Assembly (NCBI GenBank): GCA_021399445.1
Contig: JAJTUQ010000009.1
Coordinates: forward strand, 389,501-453,500
From: Xylogone sp. PMI_703
Taxonomy: Eukaryota > Ascomycota > Leotiomycetes
DNA: 64,000 nt
Direction of reading: 5' to 3'
Below the pieces are notes generated by a model. That model was not told the DNA's origin. It did not search any database and was given only the letters and a program-made list of their open reading frames with translations. Shown here piece after piece: positions 23,298 to 34,500 of this stretch. Position 1 is the stretch's first letter. Each line of letters begins with the position of its first letter. Made by a program: the position numbers and the translations under genes.

Positions 23298-24895
23298 TCA
23301 CGGCTCCACATATACTCCATCATCTTCACTATCACTCTCCTGAAGTTGGGCTTGCTCATCTTCTTCCACTTCATCTTCGCTGACCATATCTACAGCTTCC
23401 CTAGAGTTAAAAGCGCGCTCTTCTTACTCTCCGGCCTCCTCCAGGGGTGTGGCAAACTCAATCCATTTCAATCCTCCTGTTGGTGGCAATAACTCCATAA
23501 TCTGAACTCCATTGATCTCTGCTTGACATAACTCTTCACGAAGGTAACAATAGGCCTCTACATGAGGCTGGTTGAGGCCGGGTTCAATGAAATTGAGGTC
23601 AACAGGATATAATCCAGCTTGCTGGAGTAATTGAGTGTATAGCTTTTGCGTGTCCGGGTGAAGCTAAAGTGAAATATCGAAGTTTTGCACTTGTTTTTTC
23701 AAAGATTGAAAGACCGAGCTATTATTGTGTGGATGTAAGAAGTTCGGAGTTGTAGAATAATTATACATCTCGTCAGGAACGCCTCCAGGGAAGTCATGAG
23801 TTGTTTGACGCCCTATTCGGTGTATATTATGAACATCAACAAAGTTCTGAATCTGTTCCTTGAGTGGCTCCATATAAAGATATCGTAAAGCAATCACATC
23901 GTATTTGCTCCCAGTGAAGAACCCACTCCGGGAAAGGCTTTCAAAGTATCGTTTCCAAGGTTCTGTCTGGCCATCCGTCAACTCTCCCCACCACCTTTCA
24001 ATATGCACATTTTTAGTAGAAAGACCATATATATATGTTTTCCTGAACGGAAGATCAGGATCCTCTTGCCTCCGGAGAGCAACCTGGCACATAGCCATAA
24101 GGACAGTCTCTTTCCCTTTATCAGAGCAGACTGTATGGGGAAACCCTCCACAAACTTCAACTGTGTCTAGAAAGTATGCCTGAACAGCCACTTAAGCTCT
24201 ATTTGATATACTGACATATAGACCAAGTATATTTCTTGAATATGCGTCAATTATCCTATAGATCTGGAATCCGTACACAGAAAACTTATCATGGCCATCA
24301 ATTGACCATACTCTATTTGGCCTTTTTACTGTAAACCGGCGTCTCTTGCGTCTGATTTTGTTTCTGGGATCTCTAAACTGTATTCCGACTTCATCAATAT
24401 CATGATTTAAAGTGTTGATGTCGTTCCTGGAAAAGAATTTCCCATTAAGTCTACAAAACTTCTGGACACGGCTAGCACCTCATCGAAAGCTTTAGCTCTG
24501 TTGTAATTAAGTCAACATAAAAACATGTATATCAGATTATGCCTTTTCAAACTCTGGCCCTCGTCGTCTTAATAATATTAAGTTGTAGTACCTTCGAATC
24601 TCTCTCAATTGCCACTCTGAAAAGGTTAGATATAGCATTCGGATTCGAAGAATATATAATATACATTTATGAGAATAACCCTTTTGCCATAGCTCTTGTA
24701 CTTTCTTGACCAGTTCTGAATCTCGAACAGCATTAGCTTTTTTAGTAACTAACCTTTATTTTGATAATTAACATTGATATGATCAATATACTAGAGGCTA
24801 CCTACATACTTGTATACAAGTTACTACATCTTGAAGTGAAAGGCCTTGTTGAATATATAAATCGACAATCTCGTCTTTGTGTGTTTCCCAATCTT
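23298..24895 (-). pseudogene. DDE integrase-type transposase with in-frame stops
   Basis: Read on the minus strand, the frame starts with a helix-turn-helix-like DWETHKDEIVDLYIQQGLSL (near 24890), followed by intron-containing sequence. The catalytic core then reads NRVWSIDGHDKFSVYGFQIY (first Asp), VCSDKGKETV (second Asp) and KNVHIERWWGELTDG (Glu), the rve-like pattern of transposases with an 'integrase core domain' found in many fungi. One frame continues from the core to TGA at 23298-23300, but is cut by TAA at 24192-24194, TAG at 23664-23666 and TAA at 23424-23426. Each is one C-to-T change from a Gln codon, as expected from RIP. It is therefore non-functional as it stands. The intron structure of the N-terminal third was not resolved. 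Confidence 0.8.
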
Positions 24896-24964
24896 TAACT
24901 AAATAACCTATTATAAAGGCCAATGTAGAATAATTAAGAATATTCAAGAAAATAATGGTATAAT

Positions 24965-25018
24965 CAATATATATGGTGTGAGCAATATATACAGTGTAGC
25001 CAGTATATATGGTTTATA
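24965..25018. repeat. three diverged 18-bp tandem repeats
   Basis: Units at 24965-24982, 24983-25000 and 25001-25018 share the pattern CARTATATAYRGTKT. They lie between the two transposon genes. Confidence 0.6.
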
Positions 25019-25453
25019 TACTATTCTTAATCTAGAACCACAATACCATAAATATTCTTTTTTAATTGGCTCCTGAAAGACATTATTAACGGGAAGTACC
25101 TATTTTAGTGCCTTTTTAGATGTTATTCAATAGTTTATAATTTAAGCATTCACTTGAGTAAAATTAGAAATGGGAAAGAGTTAATTTGTATGGTTATTAT
25201 TATATAAATTTCCTCGCTAAATTTTATTTTGTACATAATATTAATGATATATATTTTATTCTAGAATTCTCATTCCTGATAATACAATTTAAATATAACT
25301 ATAAAACAAATAATTCTAGTCTAATAGAGCACGTGGAATACAAATTGGCCACTTACGTAAAGTCTTTTTAATATTCTCTGGCTCAGAAACAGTCATACTT
25401 TGCGAAATTGCTCCCATATCTCCTTCGCTTTTATTCTTTGCTTTTTCTAAGGC

Positions 25454-26612
25454 TTAAATAACTATATGTTGAGCACTTTCCGGCTCCACTTGCTCTACCT
25501 TTATTTGTGACTCTGGCTTGATATCAAGGAATGGCTCATGTTCTTCCTTGATAAGTGGTTTTATATTCAGTGACAATTTGCGTTTCCGAGAAAGGTTTCG
25601 TGATTTATCTGGTTTTATGCCTGCTAAAAGCTCTGATATCGATGGAAGTGAAGTATCAAAGGCTGGAGAAGCCACTTCAAGAGTGATAGCTCTTCCTTTA
25701 CCTTTCCTTTTAGCCTTTTCTGGTTCAGCAGTTTTCTCCTAATGAAGGTTTTTGTCAAGTCGAATAACAAGAAACAAGAACATCATCGACCAATCCTTCT
25801 CAAACTAGTTAAATAATTGCCATACGTTCGACACTTCTAAGATCAAGCCAGCGGGTTGTCTGTTGCCGGTTTGGTTGAACCTAAACTGAGTTATCGCTTT
25901 TGTGTTCTCAATAAGCTTAGAGGGATTTTTCCGGTAAACCCATGCTAAGAACTAGAATATATGAATATTTATAGAATATCAGAGGAGATAACTTACTTTA
26001 CAGACTTGGGTCGCTGCCCATTCAGAAACAGAATTAATGGGCTCGTTCCTATTGAACGTCAAACATTGAACTAAATTATTCAGCTTAACCTACCTCTGTA
26101 TTAATACAATTAAGAATATATAACACCTTTTAACTTATTATAAGATAGTCGAATTCTACTAGCCAAACCTCAAAAACCCTTCGGATTTTGTTGTCAATAT
26201 AATTCCGAGAATCTAAACCATACTTTAAATGTAGTCTATCTGCTAGATTTCTAGTCGATCGATCTTTTCCACACACATACTCCCTATTCTGCACGACCTC
26301 AAAGTGAAGTTTAGATAATTCAGCAAGAGAAGCCAACTTTGAAGATATAGGAGATAATTCTGAGACTTTCCGGGCCACAGCCCACTCCTGGAAAATGCTC
26401 AACTTTAGCTCCATATCTGTCAGATTGTCATCTGAAGAATCAACTTTCAGGGAAGCTGGTTTACCTTTCCTTGAAGACCGAACACACTTTACTGACTGTA
26501 AATCTCCAGAACCAGACAGAGCCTCGGATTGCAGCCCTGGGAGAGCACCTCCACAGTTCATACAATAAGAGAACTCAGAATTGGCCTTGTTGCCACACTT
26601 GCCGCAAAACAT
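25454..26612 (-). pseudogene. zinc-ribbon protein gene carried by the transposon, probably degraded
   Basis: The minus-strand frame from ATG 26612 encodes MFCGKCGNKANSEFSYCMNC, a C-x2-C...C-x2-C zinc ribbon, then a Ser-rich linker and a predicted helical domain (LSIFQEWAVARKVSELSP...). It stops at TAA 26130. Beyond this, likely exons continue with NEPINSVSEWAATQVCK, then FLAWVYRKNPSKLIENT, then SPAFDTSLPSISELLAGIK, and end near 25454. Splice-like GT...AG pairs surround these pieces, so one longer gene is plausible, interrupted by the stop at 26130. The function is unknown. A second gene in a cut-and-paste element is often a DNA-binding or regulatory partner of the transposase. Confidence 0.55.
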
Positions 26613-27396
26613 GATCGAAAGAATAAAGAATAATATGTTAAAAAAGAGTTTGATACTAACGATATACAGTTCCATTTTGAAGGAGAACCACCCTTTACTT
26701 ATACCATTAATCGATTAACTTCCTTCCATAAAATTCAGATTTACCACCCACTTGTTTCCTGAACACTCGGACTTCAGTTTTGACCCCCCTTCGGGAACCT
26801 ACATATAGCTACAAGTAGTGGTATACTTAGGAATACATACGAATATACTCTTCGACGAAGAGAGGCCTTCTATGAGTAGTGAGATATCTTTAAAGGTGTA
26901 GTTACAGCTGCAAGGAGAACGTACCCCCTCTTTCTTTGTCTCTCACCTTTACACCGTGTCTTTGCTATCGCCATATGTAGCTGATAATATAATACAGTTA
27001 GAACCACAAACCCAACAACAGTATACAGTATTATAGTCATATTAAAGGTTACAACAGCGATTTCAACAGTTATTAACGCTTATCAAGGTTAAATATCGAT
27101 ATATATATAAGGAAATTGAGGGATATCTAAAGGTGGATAGCTCTGGAAAGTGGGAAAGGGCTTAATCTCAGGGCTTAAAGGTGTGGTTTCACCAATATAT
27201 TAATTACGCAAACACTGACCGATCGGCGGACAATATACCAATTGAAGGGATTAATCAACCACGGCAAAAAAGCAAGCAAATTGGTTGAATTCAACAAACT
27301 TGAATCGTTCCGTAAGTTAAATTCATGAAATGGTCAAATGGTCAAATTGTTGGAATGGTCGAATCGATCGAATGGTCGATATGTTGAAATGAAAAA

Positions 27397-27428
27397 ACTG
27401 GCGCATCCCTACAACTTGGTATGCCATA
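27397..27428 (-). repeat. right terminal inverted repeat of the transposon
   Basis: 32 bp, perfect inverted copy of 23057-23088. Followed by AGGCCA at 27429-27434. Confidence 0.93.
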
Positions 27429-27456
27429 AGGCCACCGTAAGCGAGCCGACTATTAC

Positions 27457-27630
27457 TAGGTCTATGGCTAATCACTCGGGCAATCGAATATATTAATAAC
27501 GGGTAGGTCTAACTTAGGTGCTAAGTGGGCTTATGGCTAATCGTTCGGGGAATGGACTGTATCCATAAGGGATGGGCCTATAGCTCAGGTTCTTGGCGGG
27601 TTTATGCTAATCGTTCGGACAATCATACAC
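27457..27630. repeat. about 70-bp diverged tandem repeats upstream of the dioxygenase gene
   Basis: Each unit contains ATGGCTAATCRYTCGGG-AAT followed by a G-rich tail (GTGGGC or TTGGCGGG) and then TTTATG. Two full units and part of a third lie directly right of the transposon. A related block occurs at 35569-35641 in front of the Atg22-like gene. Confidence 0.6.
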
Positions 27631-27730
27631 GTTCATGATGTACTTCGAGTATCCTAAATAATTGAAATAAACTAATCAAAACCTCCACTCGTAACATCTC
27701 ACAAGCCGTATTTATCAGTTGGTTTTTAGG

Positions 27731-27737
27731 TATAAAG
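27731..27737 (+). promoter_or_regulatory. TATA box of the PhyH-type gene
   Basis: TATAAAG within AGGTATAAAGGGG, 68 bp upstream of the ATG at 27799. The same AGGTATAAAG core precedes the Atg22-like gene. Confidence 0.5.
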
Positions 27738-27798
27738 GGGTACGATTGTCAACTAGTTTGAACTCACAAATGCCATTAATCACCCCGAATACTATACA

Positions 27799-28623
27799 AT
27801 GTTAACTGCTGATCAAATAAAATTTTTCGACGACAACGGCTTCCTTTTGGTCAAGGGGCTTCTTTCCAGAAAAGAAGCAGCCAAATACCGAAAGAGCTTA
27901 CGTTCATTGTTCGACCGAATTGATAGCAAGCAGGTAGACGCCACCTGGGGCAGTGCCGGCGAAAAAGGCGTTACCAAGCTTCAACACTGCCATGACGTTC
28001 AATTCTATGACGCTTCTTTTGGGAAACTGATTGCTGATGATCGTTTGATTGATGCTACAGCTGATCTCATCAAGTCGCCAAATGTTCAACTTCACCACAC
28101 CAAGGCATTCATCAAACCGCCGGAAAATGGCTCTCCATTCCCATTACATCAAGATGCACCATTTTTCCCACATCAAAGGGAATCTATGATTGCCGCCATC
28201 ATCCATTTTGATGATGTATATGAGAAGAAGGGTTGCGTTCGTGTCATGCCTGGCACCCATAAGAATGGTATCCTCCCGCATATTAGCCAAGGTAGCTTCC
28301 ATTTGGATAAGGAAAAGTATCCAATGAATAAGGCTATCCCAGCTCCTGCCGAGGCTGGCGATGTATTATTTATTTCGTACTTGGTTATTCACGGTTCTGG
28401 TATCAACGAAAGTGATGAAGAACGAGTGACGCTGTTGGTTCAAATGCGGGATCCCGAGGACTTGCCAACTGTCGAAACTCACGTTTCCAAAGGCCAAGGT
28501 ATGATGCTGAGAGGCATTAATCCTATTGCTGGTCAAAGCAAGTTGCCTTCGGAAACCATGGCTAAATCTATCAGCGACTCGATGAATGGGTTCAAGAATG
28601 GAGGCATGAATGGATCTATGTGA
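27799..28623 (+). CDS. phytanoyl-CoA dioxygenase (PhyH) family Fe(II)/2-oxoglutarate oxygenase
   Basis: An uninterrupted 274-aa frame. The facial triad is visible as HxD in PLHQDAPFFPHQRES (about residues 115-117) and the distal His in LVIHGSGINES, with the 2-oxoglutarate-binding Arg in DEERVTLLVQMRDP. The N-terminal DQIKFFDDNGFLLVKGLLS is the usual opening of the family. The Gly/Asn/Met-rich tail (SDSMNGFKNGGMNGSM) is odd and looks like low-complexity extension. No targeting signal is seen. Fungal relatives act on small molecules in secondary metabolism or catabolism, so the substrate cannot be inferred. It lies next to a Zn2Cys6 regulator and shares promoter elements with the transporter gene at 36017. 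Confidence 0.85.
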   Translation: MLTADQIKFFDDNGFLLVKGLLSRKEAAKYRKSLRSLFDRIDSKQVDATWGSAGEKGVTKLQHCHDVQFYDASFGKLIADDRLIDATADLIKSPNVQLHHTKAFIKPPENGSPFPLHQDAPFFPHQRESMIAAIIHFDDVYEKKGCVRVMPGTHKNGILPHISQGSFHLDKEKYPMNKAIPAPAEAGDVLFISYLVIHGSGINESDEERVTLLVQMRDPEDLPTVETHVSKGQGMMLRGINPIAGQSKLPSETMAKSISDSMNGFKNGGMNGSM

Positions 28624-28975
28624 TTTCGCATCTACGGTTGCTCATTAGCGGATCTGACTAAGGGGGGACCTCGAAATTATGGTTGGAATGCCGGCTAGAT
28701 TAAAAGGGGCGCATTGAGTCCCAACCTGTTTTTATCTTATTTTCTTTACAGATTACAACCTCTTAATTGAATTTTTGTGTACATGATACTATTCCCAAGT
28801 ACAGTTGTATCGCAAGTTCCATACATAAAATATTTTATACATGAAATATTTTATGCTAGTAAGACCGGCGGTGGGTCGCATTACCCCACACTAGTACTCC
28901 GCATTTAAAACACATAAGTGGTTCATTTTATCACTCTTGGACACTCAGCTTAGAGCATGTCCTCAGCACTACACC
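28624..28975. other. intergenic, promoter of the regulator gene
   Basis: Contains CCGGCGGTGGG near 28864, a possible Zn2Cys6 half-site pair. No gene seen. Confidence 0.45.
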
Positions 28976-30709
28976 ATGTATGCCGTATCCCTGAAAGAAC
29001 ATCGTTTAGAGAGACGGGTCAAAATGGCATGCGATGAGTGCCATTTGCGGAGAGTGAGGTGTAACGGTCAGGCGCCCTGCGCTGAGTGCCACGAAATTGG
29101 CATAGAATGCACGTATATACGGCCGCGACACAAACGTGGCGGTGCTTCAGTCAAGCAGAGGAACAACTATATCTATCGAAGACGACTAAGAGCATTAGAG
29201 CGGGCCACCGCTGCCTCAAGCGCACCCATATCGTCAATATTGAATCCGCCCTGGATGGACTTCGAACGGTCTCCCCTCGAACCGTGGGTTGACATTAGAT
29301 ACCCCATTCTCCTGCCAGTGCTTGCTTCTCTGGAGGGCATCATTACCGCATCGGCAGCGTGTGACCTGCTTGATACATATTTCAGTCGATCAACTTGGGG
29401 AAACAGCTTCCTAGTGCGAAAATCTTCATTCTTGGCGAGCAGAGCGACGAAAATGAGAAAAACTAAACCAACTTTGATATATGCGATTCTATGTTTTGCA
29501 TCTCAGTATCATCTTGGTACCCGATTTGAGATGATTGAAGTAGGTCGGGGAAATGTGACGGATAGGCTGTTCGAACTGGCTGCATCGTCAGTAGTATCTT
29601 TCCACAAGTTAGAAGACGAAGCGATGCTTGACGACGTGATAAGCCACATACAATTGGCTTCGATTTTAAGTCTCAGCAAATACCAAAAAAAATCTATTGA
29701 ATGGTGGAATGCAACATACCAGCTTGCGAGACAATTACGGCTGAATGAAGAACACACCCTGGATATATCTGCAGAAGAGAAAGAAGAAAGGCGACGCACT
29801 TGGTGGCTATTGTATTGTGTGGATCGACACCAAGCACTTTCAGTGAGAAAGTCACTCTCCTTTAGAGACGCTGAGAGCCATGAATTACCACTGCCATGCG
29901 ATGAGAGATTATGGGATAGCGCCGATGAATTTTCAACGCCGGTCTCAGGTATATCAGGCGTTACGCATCAGATTACTGATTGCGGCTTTTTTGGGTTTAT
30001 GGTGCCACTGATGAGTATACTGGGCGAAATTATCGAACTGTACAACCTCCAGGAATCTGGCCAAAACGCTGATGTGGAGTCCAAAAGGGCCGTGATCCAG
30101 CACCATTTAAACACTTATGACGAGTCTCTGAGCGAATGCACATATGATTTTGAAGAGGCACAACTATACAAGTGCTATGCAAGACACACTGTGAGCACAC
30201 TTCACATCTTGTCTACAGGAAAATGGGACCCCCTTGATGTACTTACCGACGTCGAAGAGAGTGGGCTGTCACAGGACGTGATTTATTCAGCTGCTATGGC
30301 CACAATCGCTGCAAATACCGTCAAAGAAATCCAACTACTCGACGCCAATTTTGATTGTATGCCGCTCTTTTTTGGCACTTTTATTCTACAATGTTCGTTT
30401 CCGTTGTTGTTGCTTATGAAAACGTTTGGTACTCAATCCGATGAGAACATTATTGGTGGATGCGAGACTATCATGGAAGCTCATGCTATTTTCTCACGCT
30501 GCAATGAACGAATGGTCCAAAATCCGTTTTGGACCAATCCCTACTGGTCTAGCTTTGCGTCAATCATAGATGAGATCAAAGAGTCCAAACGGCAACCCAC
30601 AACCAGCCCTGATGTGGGGCTTCAAACCATGCGGGACATCCGCACGAAGACGCGCGAGATTTCGGGCCTGTACAGGTGGAATAAGACTGGCCATGGAGTA
30701 AACACATAG
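28976..30709 (+). CDS. Zn2Cys6 transcription factor
   Basis: An intron-less frame of 577 aa from the ATG at 28976. The upstream part of the frame opens only with TTG and is not used. The zinc cluster at about residues 19-45 has perfect C-x2-C-x6-C-x5-C-x2-C-x6-C spacing and is followed by the basic linker RPRHKRGG. The short linker and dimerisation-like helix YIYRRRLRALERATA come next. The TF domain follows (TLIYAILCFASQYHLGTR, LRLNEEHTL, EKEERRRTWWLLYCVDRHQAL), like XlnR/AmyR-style regulators of carbohydrate genes in domain order. It lies between a PhyH-type gene and an alpha-mannosidase gene and is the obvious candidate for their control. Confidence 0.88.
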   Translation: MYAVSLKEHRLERRVKMACDECHLRRVRCNGQAPCAECHEIGIECTYIRPRHKRGGASVKQRNNYIYRRRLRALERATAASSAPISSILNPPWMDFERSPLEPWVDIRYPILLPVLASLEGIITASAACDLLDTYFSRSTWGNSFLVRKSSFLASRATKMRKTKPTLIYAILCFASQYHLGTRFEMIEVGRGNVTDRLFELAASSVVSFHKLEDEAMLDDVISHIQLASILSLSKYQKKSIEWWNATYQLARQLRLNEEHTLDISAEEKEERRRTWWLLYCVDRHQALSVRKSLSFRDAESHELPLPCDERLWDSADEFSTPVSGISGVTHQITDCGFFGFMVPLMSILGEIIELYNLQESGQNADVESKRAVIQHHLNTYDESLSECTYDFEEAQLYKCYARHTVSTLHILSTGKWDPLDVLTDVEESGLSQDVIYSAAMATIAANTVKEIQLLDANFDCMPLFFGTFILQCSFPLLLLMKTFGTQSDENIIGGCETIMEAHAIFSRCNERMVQNPFWTNPYWSSFASIIDEIKESKRQPTTSPDVGLQTMRDIRTKTREISGLYRWNKTGHGVNT

Positions 30710-31529
30710 TTTCTAAATCACTAAAGAGTTGGGTACAGACAAGAGACTCCGACGGCAACAATCACTCTATTCCTTTTTAAACCCAATAGTTCTCTGGAGA
30801 CTGCACTCGCAGGGAGGACATACCTATTAAAGACTACCTTCTCCCATCATCAGTCGCTGCCAACCTGCTAGATCATTCGTTATAACTATCCAACTCCTTA
30901 CCACCATCTCACCATCGCGGAAGCCAAGATTGAGAGAACTGTCCGAAAGCCGGCGCCTAATAAAGTACCTAGCACCAACATGATTATAGACCGCATCTTG
31001 CAGAAAGTCCCTAACTTGATACTCTTAGTGCTTCCTCGGACTCGGAGCGTAGCACTGTCTCATTTCTCCGCCGCTCAAGAGTAAGAAGAGTACATTGAGA
31101 GGGTGTCCCGTCTCATTCAAACCTTCTGGGGAAAAGTATGACATCCAATTAAAACTCGGTTCTGGCATTGTAGGCAGCAGAAATCTTGCAGATAGACCGT
31201 GATGAGGCTTCCACATATCACTGCTTACTCTCTTCAACGTCTATATAATTCAACCCACTCTTGCTTAAGACTGATAATAATTACTGGCTGAATCATCACA
31301 AGCGGTACGATAAGTTAAAATCAGGTGTTCCAACAACATAGGATTGGAATCAGCGACTCTACTGATACTAATATGAGTTAACTAATTTGCTTTATAGCCA
31401 GGCTCATACTATAGAGACGTGGTGTTGTGTACTCTTCTCAATAATTTCTATGTCGCTGAAGACCCTAGTGTATCGCAGATCAACCTCAGCCGCACATCTG
31501 AGCCAATTTTCAGTCGGCTCATTACCTTC
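30710..31529. other. 3' intergenic region between convergent genes
   Basis: Convergent ends of the regulator and the mannosidase gene. A 70-codon minus frame at 31025-31237 has no recognisable content. Confidence 0.5.
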
Positions 31530-34500
31530 CTATAAATGAAGTTTGTACGTGGCCACCTCAAACGGGCGCAGGTTAATCGCAAACTCACCTCCCGCAAACT
31601 TGATATCTTCTAGCTCGTCCTCAAGGACGTTAGTCATAGTCACTCGCTTTACCTTAAACTGTGTCTTGATTATACCCCTGCTCTGACCGCCTAAAGACTC
31701 ATACACACGCAAGATGATGCTCTGGCCTTTGTTCACCTTAATGCCCTCGTGCCGGCTGACATCTTCATCATCGTGGCCGCGCTTGACAGCATCGAGAATC
31801 AGGGAATCCGACTCATCAGTGTTAATCAACTTAACTGGAGCCTCCAGATTACTTTCTATCGTAGCCCTTGGAGCAAATAACAACTTTAATGGGTTGTTAA
31901 AGGCGTAGGCCGCCTTAACAGTGGCCGAGGACAGAGGCCCCTTATGGGGGAAGATGGCCCAGCGGATTGAGTGATGGCCCATGTCCGCATGAGCATCAGG
32001 GGCTTTAGGCGCACGCAACAGTGACAGGCGCATTAGTTTACCTGCAGTGGCAAATCCATACTTACTGTCGTTGAGAATCGAAACACCGTAGTTGTGTTCT
32101 GAGAGGTCGGCAAACTTATGACAGCAGACTTCGAATTTAGCCATGTCCCAGCTCGTATTATAGTGAGTAGGGCGCCTCGTAATGCTATATGCAGTCTCGT
32201 ATGAGGCCTCAGTGTTAACAACGTTGACTGGAAATTCGACCTTGAGGAATTTTGAGTTCTCATGCCAGTCTACCTCGGCAGAACAGTCTACTTGCGATGG
32301 CTGGCCTTTGATTGCCGCCGACAAGCTAATATACGACTTCAGGTGGCTCTCGTCACCGATCTTGATATCGGTAACAAGGGTGACTCTATGTTCTTTGTTC
32401 TCGTAGATCTTGGTTTGGCCGTATTCAGGCTGTCTGCCTGTTCCAAGGTGGTAAACCTCAACATCCCAGGCCTCCCAATACAGCGGGATATCGTCGAATA
32501 TGGCAAATTTGTTACCTTTCCCCCCTTTTTCAATCGCTTCACGATTGTTGATGCGGTCGTAAAGAGAGGTGATGCAGCCTGCATCGACAACAACTCGGAG
32601 GTGATCATTTTCCAGAACAAATTTATTTCCGCTTTCAGTCACCGAGACCGCTGGCTTGTCATGGATCTTGAAGGTGTGCAGAGGAAGCAATTGGCCATCG
32701 CCGCAAGCGATGCCAACCTCTGTGTCCGAAATTTCGATAATTTGCTGTCGGTACCATGGTAGGGTGTTAACAACGACTGGCTCACAGAGATGGTCAGATC
32801 GCAATTCAGATGTGCCAATCAAACTATAGAGTTCCTTAAGGAGTTTTTGGCCCATCTCAAACACTTTAGTATAGAGCTATGAATAGTAAGCACCGGGATC
32901 ATGAACAATGTGAGGAGGGCTTCACCGCTTACTTTATCTGAATCATCGTAGCACATCTCGATGGAGCTTCCTGGAAGACAGTCGTGGAACTGGCAGAGAA
33001 GGACGGACTCCCACATATTGTCGATTTCTTCCGTCGGATACTTATAAGACTTGTTTTTGATCGATGCCATCGTTGCTAGCTGCTCAATGTTACGAAGCAT
33101 GACCTCGGCCCCGCGGTTGAAGAGCTTGTTGTTGGCATGGGTGGTGTAAGTGCCTCGGTGGAGCTCAAAGTACAGTTCCCCGTGCCATGTAGGGAAATCG
33201 TCTATCTTGGGTATCAGGCGATCAAAAAAATCATCAACACTAAGACCCAACTTGATCTTTGGAATACCTCCGATAGTATTGCTAATGCCGGCGCATCGGC
33301 GAAGCTGCTCAAAGTGCTGCCAAGTCGGCCCACCGCCACCGTCGCCCTTTCCAAAAACTAGCAATGATGAGTTGTCAACGCGCATCGTCTTATGCTGGGT
33401 GATACTCCGTTTTAAGTCGCCAAAGCTGGCTTCTGAATTGTACGTCTCTGAGGGCGGCATGTGACAGATTACCTGGCTGCCATCAGGGCTAACCCACATG
33501 AACGTGGTATGCGGGAAGTTATTTATGTTATTCCAGCTAAGCTTCTGGGTCATAAAGCGATCCATGCCGGCCAGGCGGCATAGTTGCGGTAGTTGGCTCG
33601 AATACCCAAAGGTGTCTGGTAGCCAGAATGTGCGGCAGCGTGAGTGGAATTCAGCCTCAAAGAATCTCTGGCCGTAGAAGAACTGGCGGACAAGCGACTC
33701 GCCACTTGGCATGTTGGTGTCATGCTCAACCCAGCTACCACCGATGGGGTGAAACCGGCCCTCACCAACCTTCTTCTTAACGCGGTCATATACGCCTGGG
33801 TAGTGCTGCTTAAGCCACTTGAACTGCTGAGCTTGGGAGCAAGTGAAGTTTGCCTCGGGGTAGCGATCCATTAAGTTGCACTGGCTTGACCATGACCGAC
33901 AGACCTTTCGCTTTGTCTCTGCCCATGGCCATAGCCAGCAAGTATCGATGTGGCAATGGCCGATGCCAAATACGACAGGTTCTTTCCCAACTGTATACAC
34001 ATGATGCGAGTCGACATCAGGCCCAATAATTTGCTGTGCGAGCTTACGACACATAAGAATAGACTCCTGGTTGCCGACTTGGAAGGTGTCAATGATCTTC
34101 ATAGCAACAGCGAGAGCCTGGTTCTGCTCGGCCGAGTTCTCAGGTAACTCACGTGCGGCGTTACCAAGCTCCAATATATCAAATCGAAGCTGCCGGGCGG
34201 GGACGTTGACAACTGCAATATTTGCCGTGCTGAGATTGAAATATTTATTTGGGTCAGGTGCCAAGATGGTACTCTTCCCTGGTATAATGCTCTCCCCTCC
34301 TGGTGCGTTACCAAACAGTCCGTTGCAGGCCATTTCAATGTAGAAGATGTGCTCCCTGCCGTCACGAAAATCCGCGGGGATGATCCACTCGGTGCGTTCA
34401 CCACTGCCGGTCAGACCTTGTAGGGGCATGCCATCCTTAGTCCAGATCATGCCTTCGTTATTTGCGTCCCACTCAAATATAACTAGCTCTTCTTCAAGAA

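Larger units (their letters stand above)
23051..27434. mobile_element. complete DNA transposon with 32-bp TIRs, 6-bp target duplication and two damaged genes
   Basis: The left end 23057-23088 (TATGGCATACCAAGTTGTAG...) and the right end 27397-27428 are perfect inverted copies over all 32 bases. Both are flanked by AGGCCA (23051-23056 and 27429-27434), a 6-bp target-site duplication. The element is 4,372 bp. Inside, on the minus strand, lie a DDE integrase-type transposase (about 23298-24895) and a second gene encoding a zinc-ribbon protein (about 25454-26612). A diverged 18-bp tandem triplet lies at 24965-25018. Short TTGAAATTT-type and GAATGGTC-type direct repeats sit just inside the left and right ends. 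The identical TIRs suggest fairly recent insertion, yet the genes carry several stops. Confidence 0.9.

Noticed and set aside
25186..25371. Open frame inside the transposon on the plus strand
   Set aside because: Translation is Asn/Ile/Tyr/Phe-rich as expected from AT-rich DNA; no motif.
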